DNA from: JBFXCS01 sp050181915
GTDB lineage: Bacteria; Actinomycetota; Thermoleophilia; Miltoncostaeales; Miltoncostaeaceae
Length of the DNA: 64,000 bases
Direction of reading: 5' to 3'
NCBI GenBank assembly: GCA_050181915.1
Contig: JBFXCS010000002.1
Location: 740,329 to 804,328 of the forward strand
The notes under the pieces are model-generated. The model was not told the origin of the DNA and ran no database searches. It saw only the letters and a list, made by a program, of their open reading frames with translations. A program made the translations under genes and the position numbers. This document shows, piece after piece, positions 58,555 to 64,000 of the stretch. Every line of letters starts with the position of its first letter. The stretch's first letter is position 1.

Positions 58555-59580
58555 TCAGCTCGCGGGCGGGGCCGTGCGGCCGGCGCCCGCGAGCTGGCCG
58601 CAGGCCGCCGCCACGTCCGCCCCGCGGGAGCGGCGCACCGACGCCTCGAGGCCGTTGTCGGCCAGGGTGCGCAGGAAGACCTCCCGGCGCGCCTGCGGGC
58701 TGGCGCGGTACGGGCCGGCGGTGGGGTTGTACTCGATCACGTTGACGTGGAAGCGGCCGTCGCGCAGCAGGCGGGCGAGGCGCCTGGCGTCGCCGGGCCC
58801 GTCGTTGACCCCGTCGAGCAGCAGGTACTCGATGAACACGCGCCGGCCGGTGATGTCGCAGTAGCGCCGGGCGGCGCCCAGCAGGTTCGCGATGGGGTAG
58901 CGGGCGTTGATGGGCATGAGCTCGTCGCGGGTGGCGTCGTCGGCCGCGTGCAGCGAGATGGCCAGCCGCAGCGGCAGGCGGTGCTCGGCCATCCGGGCGA
59001 TGCCGGGCACCCAGCCCACGGTCGAGATGGCGATGCGCCGGGCCGACAGGCCCAGGCCCTCGGGCGCGTTGACGGCCTCGCAGGCGGCGAGCACGGGCTC
59101 CAGGTTCTGCATCGGCTCGCCCATGCCCATGAAGACGACGTTCGTGAGGCGCGCGTCCTGCGAGGCGGCCTCGGCCGCCGCCAGGAGGGCCTGGTCGACG
59201 ATCTCGGCCGCGGTGAGGTTGCGGCCCGCGCCCATCGCCCCGGTGGCGCAGAAGCGGCAGGCGAGGGCGCAGCCGGCCTGGCTCGACACGCACACGGTGC
59301 GGCGGCCGGCGGCGTGGGCGATGAGCACCGCCTCGACCACGGCGCCGTCGGCGGCGCGCAGACCCCACTTCACCGTGCCGTCGCGCGAGACGACCCGCTG
59401 GTCGGGGCTCAGGGCCCAGAAGGGCAGCTCCGCGTCGAGGCGCGCGCGCAGCGCCGCGGGCAGGGAGGTGACCTCGTGCCAGCCGCGCGCGCCGCGGCGC
59501 TGGGCCTCGGCGGCCTGGCGCGCCCGGTAGGCGGGCTCGCCCCATTCGGCGAGCAGGGTCTGGAGCCGCGCGCGATCCAC
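58555..59580 (-). CDS. rlmN: Dual-specificity rRNA/tRNA adenine-C2 methyltransferase
   Basis: A 341-residue radical SAM methyltransferase for A2503 of 23S rRNA and A37 of tRNA. It has the cluster motif CALACRFC (CX3CX2C), FMGMGEPMQN, ISTVGWVPGI, ISLHAADD, and the methyl-carrying Cys in DVAAACGQLAG. GTG 59580 lies 6 bases after TAACCT. It converges with the peroxiredoxin gene at a distance of 9 bases. Confidence 0.93.
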   Translation of the reverse strand: MDRARLQTLLAEWGEPAYRARQAAEAQRRGARGWHEVTSLPAALRARLDAELPFWALSPDQRVVSRDGTVKWGLRAADGAVVEAVLIAHAAGRRTVCVSSQAGCALACRFCATGAMGAGRNLTAAEIVDQALLAAAEAASQDARLTNVVFMGMGEPMQNLEPVLAACEAVNAPEGLGLSARRIAISTVGWVPGIARMAEHRLPLRLAISLHAADDATRDELMPINARYPIANLLGAARRYCDITGRRVFIEYLLLDGVNDGPGDARRLARLLRDGRFHVNVIEYNPTAGPYRASPQARREVFLRTLADNGLEASVRRSRGADVAAACGQLAGAGRTAPPAS

Positions 59581-59586
59581 CGGACG

Positions 59587-59592
59587 AGGTTA
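59587..59592 (-). promoter_or_regulatory. -10 box (TAACCT) of rlmN
   Basis: TAACCT on the minus strand, 6 bases before GTG 59580; leaderless arrangement. Confidence 0.45.
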
Positions 59593-59611
59593 GACGTTTC
59601 TCGGCCGGTCG

Positions 59612-59635
59612 GGACGGCGGCCATGTCCGCCGTCC
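59612..59635. terminator. Hairpin after the MFS gene
   Basis: A 9-base perfect stem (59612-59620 with 59627-59635) and a 6-base loop lie just past the stop of the minus-strand transporter gene and before the rlmN promoter. Confidence 0.6.
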
Positions 59636-59647
59636 GCGGCCCGGCGC

Positions 59648-61102
59648 TCACGGGGTGGCCGTCCGGCCGCCGAGGCGGGGCATTCGCAGCGCGGCGACGG
59701 CGGCGGCGGCCAGCAGGGCGGCGGCGACCAGCAGCGCCGCCCGGAAGCCGCCCGCCACGAGCGCGCGGCCTCCGGGATCGAGGCGGCCGAGGGCGCGGTC
59801 GAGGCCGGCGGGCAGGTTGGCGTGGAGCACGACGCCCAGCACGGCGGTGCCGAGCGCGCCGCCGACGTAACGGGAGATGTTGGGCAGCGACGCGGCGACG
59901 CCCAGCCGGCCCGCCGGCACCTCGTGGATGGCGGTCGCCGTGATGGCCGCGGTGGAGGCGGCCAGGCCGGCGCCGAAGGCGAGGATGCCCGGGAGCACGA
60001 GCGCGTACCGCTGGTGCGGCGCGGCGAGCGCCATCTCGACCGCGCCCGCGGCCGACACCAGCAGGCCACAGCCGGCGAGGCGCTCGGAGCCGACGGCCGC
60101 CATCGACCGCCCGGCCAGGGGCGCCACGACCACGTAGCAGGCGGCGATCGGCGCGGTGCCGAAGGCGAGGCGCACGGGCCCGTAGCCGAGGACCGCCGTG
60201 AGGTAGAAGGGCAGCAGCACCAGCACCCCGAAGAGCGCGGCCGACGAGGTCATGGCGGTGAGGTTCGCCGTCGCCGGCGCGCGGCTGCGCAGCAGGCGCA
60301 CGTCGATCATCGGGTCGGGGGTGCGCGACTCGCGGACGATCAGGCCGGCCAGGGCGAGGGCCCCGAGCAGGGCGGCGCCGACGGTCGCGGGAGTCGTCCA
60401 GCCCCAGGCCTCGCCGCGCGACAGGGCGACGAGCAGCGAGAACAGCCCGACGGCCGCCAGGCCGGCGCCGGGCAGGTCGAAGTCGCGGCCGGAGGCGCCG
60501 GGGCGCAGCTCCACCAGCACCAGGGCGGCGCCGAGCAGCACCACGCCGCCCACGATCGGGCTGATCCAGAAGACGCTGCGCCAGCCGAAGGCGCCCACCA
60601 GGCCGCCGGCCAGGCTCAGGGCGACCACCGGCGCGAGCCCCAGCACTCCGCCCATCACGCCGAGGGCCGTGCCGCGCTCGGCCGGCCCGAACAGCTCCGC
60701 GGCGTAGGAGTAGGCCGTGGGCGCCATGGCGCACGCGCCGCACGCCTGGAGGATGCGGAAGGCGACCAGCGACGGCACGTCCCACGAGAGGGCGCACAGC
60801 ACCGACCCGACGCACAGCACCACGACCCCCGCCACGAACACCCGCCGGCGCCCGTAGAGGTCCCCGGCGCGGCCGGCCAGGGCCAGCAGCGTGGCCTGGG
60901 TGACGAGGAAGCCGGTGACGACCCACGAGATGGAGGGCACGTCGACGCCCAGGTCGTGGGCCATCTCGGGCAGCGCGACGTTGACGATGCTGACGTTGAC
61001 GACCGAGAGCATCATGCCGCCGGCGACGACGAGGAGGGCCATCCAGCGCCAGCGGGGATGGGCGATCGTCCGCGCCCGCAGCGCGGCGGCGCGGGCCCTC
61101 AC
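59648..61102 (-). CDS. MFS drug-type exporter, DHA2 (14-helix) family
   Basis: A 484-residue transporter with about 14 membrane helices. Motif A is LAGRAGDLYGRRRVFVAG and motif C-like GVLGLAPVVALSLAGGLVGAFGWRSVFWIS follows, as in EmrB/QacA proteins. Proton-driven export of small hydrophobic compounds is expected; substrate unknown. A -10 box TACCGT is 6 bases before GTG 61102. No TetR-type regulator is next to it. Confidence 0.9.
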   Translation of the reverse strand: MRARAAALRARTIAHPRWRWMALLVVAGGMMLSVVNVSIVNVALPEMAHDLGVDVPSISWVVTGFLVTQATLLALAGRAGDLYGRRRVFVAGVVVLCVGSVLCALSWDVPSLVAFRILQACGACAMAPTAYSYAAELFGPAERGTALGVMGGVLGLAPVVALSLAGGLVGAFGWRSVFWISPIVGGVVLLGAALVLVELRPGASGRDFDLPGAGLAAVGLFSLLVALSRGEAWGWTTPATVGAALLGALALAGLIVRESRTPDPMIDVRLLRSRAPATANLTAMTSSAALFGVLVLLPFYLTAVLGYGPVRLAFGTAPIAACYVVVAPLAGRSMAAVGSERLAGCGLLVSAAGAVEMALAAPHQRYALVLPGILAFGAGLAASTAAITATAIHEVPAGRLGVAASLPNISRYVGGALGTAVLGVVLHANLPAGLDRALGRLDPGGRALVAGGFRAALLVAAALLAAAAVAALRMPRLGGRTATP

Positions 61103-61108
61103 CGCGGG

Positions 61109-61118
61109 ACGGTACCCT
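61109..61118. promoter_or_regulatory. Overlapping divergent -10 boxes for the MFS gene and the gene at 61126
   Basis: TACCGT (minus, 61114-61109) lies 6 bases before GTG 61102 and TACCCT (plus, 61113-61118) lies 7 bases before GTG 61126. They share two bases, so the two promoters must exclude each other. Confidence 0.5.
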
Positions 61119-61125
61119 GCAGTCT

Positions 61126-61734
61126 GTGAACGGCGAGAAGCTGTGGCACTACGCCGGCCTGGCGCGGCTCTGGTCCTGGGCGCTCGTCGCCGTGGCCGCG
61201 ATCGAGCTGCCCTTCGCGATCCTGGTGCAGGGCGGCTCGGACCAGGGGCTGAGCGGGCGCTGGTTCCTGACCATGCTCGGCATGTCGGCCGGGACCGGGG
61301 TGCTGCTGTACCCCGCCTTCCGGGTGTGGCTGCGCCCGACGGCGCTGCCGTCGGTGCGCCTGCCGCAGGCGGTGCGGGCGACCGGGCCCCGCCGGCTGGA
61401 GGCGAGCCCGCGTGACTGGCGCCGCTGGGCGGCCGTGACGGTCCTCATCCTGCTGGCGGGCAGCTCGGCGATGCTGCTGTTCCTGGTCGGCGTGCTGGGC
61501 CGCGGCGGCACGGCGGAGGGCGTCGTGGTGGGCATCCTCGCCGCCTGGGGCTTCGCGACGCTCGAGGACTCCCGCCGCATCCGGGCGGTCGAGCGGGAGG
61601 AGGGGCGCCTCTACTACGCCGCCTGCCGGCGTCCCACCGGGGTCGGCGGCAAGCTCGTGTGGATGCCCGGCCGGCCCGCCCAGGGCGAGCGGCCCCGCGA
61701 CGCGGCTACCCGCGCTCGCGGCGGATATCGCTGA
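61126..61734 (+). CDS. Membrane protein of unknown function, 202 aa
   Basis: Three or four hydrophobic segments (SWALVAVAAIELPFAILV, WFLTMLGMSAGTGVLLYP, AVTVLILLAGSSAMLLFLVGVL, GVVVGILAAWGFATLED) and a basic tail. No family recognised. The 3' end overlaps the convergent zinc-ribbon gene by 29 bases. Confidence 0.7.
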   Translation: MNGEKLWHYAGLARLWSWALVAVAAIELPFAILVQGGSDQGLSGRWFLTMLGMSAGTGVLLYPAFRVWLRPTALPSVRLPQAVRATGPRRLEASPRDWRRWAAVTVLILLAGSSAMLLFLVGVLGRGGTAEGVVVGILAAWGFATLEDSRRIRAVEREEGRLYYAACRRPTGVGGKLVWMPGRPAQGERPRDAATRARGGYR

Positions 61735-61912
61735 AGAGGCGGTCCGGCTTCTCGGCGAACAGCTCGGTGCGCCCGCAGTCGACGCAGGTCTCGGCCCGCA
61801 GGGCGCTCACCCGGCCGGAGGCCATCACGGCGCGGCGGCGCTTGAGGGAGACGACGCCGGAGACCACGGTCGGCTCGACCCGGCCACCACATGAGGAGCA
61901 TTTCGTCGGCAC
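61706..61912 (-). CDS. Small zinc-ribbon protein, 68 aa
   Basis: Two CxxC knuckles (KCSSCGG near the N-terminus and CVDCGR in the second half) would hold one zinc. GTG 61912 is preferred because starts at 61930 or 61945 would place the coding region across the palindrome at 61921-61936. No specific family recognised. It is divergent from the thioredoxin operon and may share its operator. Confidence 0.65.
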   Translation of the reverse strand: MPTKCSSCGGRVEPTVVSGVVSLKRRRAVMASGRVSALRAETCVDCGRTELFAEKPDRLFSDIRRERG

Positions 61913-61916
61913 GGTG

Positions 61917-61936
61917 TAGAATACCCCCATGGGTAT
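61917..61936. promoter_or_regulatory. CsoR-family operator (ATACCC-CCAT-GGGTAT) over the trx promoter
   Basis: A perfect inverted repeat with 6-base arms and a 4-base centre (61921-61936) matches the pattern of CsoR/CstR-family operators (TACCCC-GGGGTA type). It overlaps a -10-like TAGAAT (61917-61922) that would drive trxB, and the last gene of that operon encodes a CsoR-family repressor, so the circuit is probably autoregulated. Confidence 0.65.
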
Positions 61937-61963
61937 CCCGGACATGATCGAACGGAGGTCTCG

Positions 61964-62935
61964 TTGACGGACGTCCAGGACGTGATCGTCATCGGAGGAG
62001 GACCCGCAGGGTACACCGCCGCCGTCTACGCGGCGCGCGCGAACCTCGCCCCCGTGGTGGCCGAGGGCTTCGGCGCCGGCGGCCAGCTGATGGCCACCAC
62101 CGACGTGGAGAACTACCCCGGCTTCGCCGAGGGGGTCACGGGGCCCGAGCTGATGCAGGCGATGCGGGCGCAGGCCGAGCGCTTCGGCGCCACGCTCATC
62201 CAGGCCGACGTCGACCGGGTCGACCTCTCGTCGCGGCCGTTCGGGGTCTGGATCGACGGCGACGAGTACCGCGCCCGCGCGCTGATCATCGCGACCGGCG
62301 CCCAGGCGCGCTGGCTGGGGCTGCCCAGCGAGTCGCGGCTGCGCGGCTTCGGCGTCTCCACCTGCGCGACCTGCGACGGCTTCTTCTTCCGCGGCAAGCG
62401 CATGGTGGTGGTGGGCGGCGGCGACTCCGCGATGGAGGAGGCGCTGTTCCTGGCCCGCATGGCCGAGTCGGTGACCATCGTGCACCGGCGCGACGAGTTC
62501 CGCGCCTCGCGCATCATGGTCGACCGGGCGCTCGCCAACGAGAAGATCCAGGTGCGCTGGAACGCGGTCGTCGAGGAGGTGCTCGGCGACGGCAAGGTCG
62601 AGTCGGTGCGCGTGCGCGACACGGTCACCGGCGAGCTCGAGGACATCCCCGCGGCGGCGATGTTCGTGGCCATCGGCCACGACCCCAACACGGGCCTCTT
62701 CGAGGGCCAGATCGATCTCGACGACGAGGGCTACATCGTCACGGACGGAACCCGCACGAACGTCGAGGGGGTCTTCGCCGCCGGCGACGTGCAGGACACG
62801 GTCTACAAGCAGGCGATCACCGCGGCGGGCTCCGGCTCGATGGCGGCGATCGACGCGGAGCGCTGGCTCGAGGCGCAGGGTGACGATCACAGCGAGGAGC
62901 CCGCCGGCGCCCTCGCACGAGGAAAGGACGACTGA
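61964..62935 (+). CDS. trxB: Thioredoxin reductase
   Basis: A 323-residue flavoenzyme: FAD motif VIVIGGGPAGYTAAVYA, redox centre STCATCDG (Cys134/Cys137), NADPH motif VVVGGGDSAMEEALF with HRR (residues of the 2'-phosphate site), and GVFAAGDVQD. It passes electrons from NADPH to TrxA. It starts with TTG 61964 after GGAGG, at optimal spacing. The stop overlaps the trxA start. Confidence 0.94.
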   Translation: MTDVQDVIVIGGGPAGYTAAVYAARANLAPVVAEGFGAGGQLMATTDVENYPGFAEGVTGPELMQAMRAQAERFGATLIQADVDRVDLSSRPFGVWIDGDEYRARALIIATGAQARWLGLPSESRLRGFGVSTCATCDGFFFRGKRMVVVGGGDSAMEEALFLARMAESVTIVHRRDEFRASRIMVDRALANEKIQVRWNAVVEEVLGDGKVESVRVRDTVTGELEDIPAAAMFVAIGHDPNTGLFEGQIDLDDEGYIVTDGTRTNVEGVFAAGDVQDTVYKQAITAAGSGSMAAIDAERWLEAQGDDHSEEPAGALARGKDD

Positions 62936-63255
62936 TGGCCGATCTGCTGGAGTTCACGGAGGACAACTTCCAGGGCACCGTTCTCGAGAACGAGAAGCCG
63001 GTGCTGGTGGACTTCTGGGCCGAGTGGTGCGGGCCGTGCCGCATGATCGCGCCGGTGATCGAGCAGATCGCCAAGGAGCGCGCCGACAGCCTCGTGGTGG
63101 GCAAGCTGAACGTCGACCACCACGCCGCGATCGCCCAGCAGTACAACGTGCAGGGCATCCCCTTCATCGGCCTGTTCGAGCACGGCAAGCTGGCCCGCCA
63201 CGCCGTCGGCGCGATGCCGAAGGCGCAGCTCGAGCGCGCCCTGGGGCTCGAGTAG
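62935..63255 (+). CDS. trxA: Thioredoxin
   Basis: A 106-residue thioredoxin with WCGPC (Cys32/Cys35) and the cis-Pro loop, here GIPFIGLF in place of the usual GIPT. It is reduced by the coupled trxB product; likely clients include the peroxiredoxin and CcdA in this window. GGAAAGGA precedes ATG 62935. Confidence 0.94.
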   Translation: MADLLEFTEDNFQGTVLENEKPVLVDFWAEWCGPCRMIAPVIEQIAKERADSLVVGKLNVDHHAAIAQQYNVQGIPFIGLFEHGKLARHAVGAMPKAQLERALGLE

Positions 63256-63258
63256 CCG

Positions 63259-63495
63259 ATGCCGAGCTACGACCTCGCCTGCGACGGCTGCGGGCACTCG
63301 TTCGAGGTGTTCCGGCAGGGCTTCCTGCGCGACGAGGACCGGTCGTGCCCCCGCTGCGGCGCCGCGGAGGTGCGGCAGCTCTTCACCGGTTTCGTGACCG
63401 CCCGCCCCGCCCGGGGCGACGGCGCCCCGTCGGTGGTCGGCTTCGGCGGCGGCGGCGGGGGCTGCTGCGGCGGCTCCTGCGGCTGCGGGCACTAG
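63259..63495 (+). CDS. FmdB-family zinc-ribbon protein
   Basis: A 78-residue protein: an FmdB-type N-terminus (MPSYDLACDGCGHSFEVF) with CxxC and RSCPRCG making one zinc ribbon, then a Gly-rich tail with CCGGSCGCGH that could bind additional metal or be a thiol-rich sensor. It lies 3 bases after trxA. Confidence 0.82.
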   Translation: MPSYDLACDGCGHSFEVFRQGFLRDEDRSCPRCGAAEVRQLFTGFVTARPARGDGAPSVVGFGGGGGGCCGGSCGCGH

Positions 63496-63505
63496 GGCCG
63501 GGCCG

Positions 63506-63787
63506 ATGGCCACCGCCCCCGCCCGCCCGGACCGCGATCAGCTCCTCGTGCGCCTACGGCGCGCCGAGGGTCAGCTGCGCGGCGTGCAGCGCATGATCGA
63601 CGAGGGAGCCGAGTGCCGCCGCGTGCTCACCCAGCTCGCCGCCGTCAAGGCGGCGGTCGATCAGGTCGGCCTCCAGCTGATCTCGGACCGCCTGCGCTCC
63701 TGCGTGACCGAGGGAGGCAGCGACTGCAGCGTCGAGTTCGATGACGCGGTCGCGACCTTCCTCCGCTACGCCACCCTCGCGGACTGA
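63506..63787 (+). CDS. CsoR/RcnR-family repressor, CstR-like (no copper histidine)
   Basis: A 93-residue all-helical repressor (DUF156): LLVRLRRAEGQLRGVQRMI, ECRRVLTQLAAVKAAVDQVG and RLRSCV. Copper-sensing CsoR proteins use Cys-His-Cys; here both Cys are present (Cys37, Cys66) but the His four residues before the second Cys is Arg62. Two Cys without the His is the CstR pattern, which senses persulfides by disulfide or trisulfide formation. As the last gene of the trxB-trxA-zinc-ribbon operon, with a matching operator at 61921, it is probably an autoregulated thiol-stress repressor. Confidence 0.85.
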   Translation: MATAPARPDRDQLLVRLRRAEGQLRGVQRMIDEGAECRRVLTQLAAVKAAVDQVGLQLISDRLRSCVTEGGSDCSVEFDDAVATFLRYATLAD

Positions 63788-63805
63788 CCTCGCCGGGGGT
63801 GGCGT

Positions 63806-63822
63806 GCGGCCCGGCGGGCCGC
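63806..63822. terminator. Hairpin after the trx operon
   Basis: GCGGCCC-GGC-GGGCCGC forms a 7-base stem just past the repressor stop, nested in a weaker outer pairing. It lies before the convergent partial gene at 63890. Confidence 0.55.
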
Positions 63823-63889
63823 GACGTCACCCCGGGGTCACCCGGTACCCCCGTCGCGGCTCGCGCATCCTGGTGGTGTGTGTGGGGGC

Positions 63890-64000
63890 TCACAGGGCCG
63901 CGACCTTCACCGAGTGACCGTTCCGGGCCGCCACCGGCCCACGCGCCAGCGCGCTGCGCCGCAGCGCCTGGCACACCGACAACGCCACCCGATACCCCGC
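63890..64000 (-). CDS. C-terminal fragment of a coding region running off the window
   Basis: The last 36 codons of a minus-strand frame with GC-rich third positions end at TGA 63890 (product end GYRVALSVCQALRRSALARG... NGHSVKVAAL). The pattern of a helix with regularly spaced small residues followed by G-P-V resembles the C-terminus of Gfo/Idh/MocA oxidoreductases, but the fragment is too short to be sure. It continues beyond the window edge. Confidence 0.4.
   Translation of the reverse strand, partial: AGYRVALSVCQALRRSALARGPVAARNGHSVKVAAL

Noticed and set aside
63506..63787. Copper-sensing CsoR
   Set aside because: The ligand His is replaced by Arg62 and no copper ATPase or chaperone gene is near; a thiol/persulfide sensor fits better.

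Overview
The window is high-GC (roughly 70% or more by eye), densely packed DNA with very GC-rich third codon positions, many GTG starts and many NTGA stop/start overlaps. A recurrent arrangement has a TANNNT -10 box only 6-9 bases before a start codon that lacks a Shine-Dalgarno sequence, which is the leaderless-mRNA style common in Actinobacteria. Together with GpgS, a DhnA-type class I aldolase, a non-sporulation SpoIID/SpoIVB pair and MSMEG_05xx-family genes, this suggests a deep-branching actinobacterium, possibly of the Thermoleophilia. That placement is inference. I see no rRNA, tRNA, CRISPR array, transposase or phage gene.

Layout. 1-3.6 kb: a zinc-homeostasis island (YibE/F-like membrane protein, AztC-type zinc-binding protein, AztD-type zinc chaperone) with two Zur-like boxes. 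3.5-7.0 kb: class I fructose-bisphosphate aldolase, glutamate dehydrogenase, CcdA. 7.0-12.3 kb: four of the five enzymes of the UDP-GlcNAc(3NAc)A / UDP-ManNAc(3NAc)A route (WbpI, A, B and D types; no WbpE aminotransferase), interrupted by two divergent hypothetical genes. 12.3-15.3 kb: a coupled SpoIID/LytB and SpoIVB (S55 peptidase) pair.

15.4-36 kb is the most unusual part. It mixes two known modules: (i) the carbamoyltransferase complex known in E. coli as AllF/AllG/AllH (FdrA, DUF1116, DUF2877) with a carbamate kinase (AllK/ArcC type), and (ii) the Nit1C / 'nitrogen starvation' set (MSMEG_0572/Sll0783, MSMEG_0568 radical SAM, MSMEG_0567/Sll0786 N-acetyltransferase, Sll0787 AIR-synthase-like, MSMEG_0565 glycosyltransferase), but with no nitrilase and no MSMEG_0569 flavoprotein in view. 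Added to these are an amidohydrolase, a single-chain fusion of an SsuD-like flavin monooxygenase and a PLP decarboxylase, an aminotransferase-fold protein whose Schiff-base lysine is replaced by histidine, a CoA-disulfide-reductase-like flavoprotein, an OsmC protein and two methyltransferases. An SsuABC/TauABC-type transporter with a second SsuD follows (36.7-40.7 kb). I infer a nitrogen-scavenging pathway in which a carbamoylated intermediate is phosphorolysed to carbamoyl phosphate and then converted to ATP, ammonia and CO2.

41-64 kb is mostly housekeeping and cell envelope: a streptogramin-lyase-like propeller, RmlB-D-A (no RmlC), glucosylglycerate synthesis (GpgS, a HAD phosphatase, and a glycerate kinase nearby), a two-component system next to an HtrA protease, a secreted RCC1-repeat protein, LipB, a GlnH-like lipoprotein, AhpE-like peroxiredoxin, RlmN, an MFS exporter, and a thioredoxin operon ending in a CsoR-family repressor. 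That repressor keeps both cysteines but lacks the copper histidine, and a matching palindrome lies at the operon promoter, suggesting a persulfide/thiol-responsive circuit of the CstR kind.
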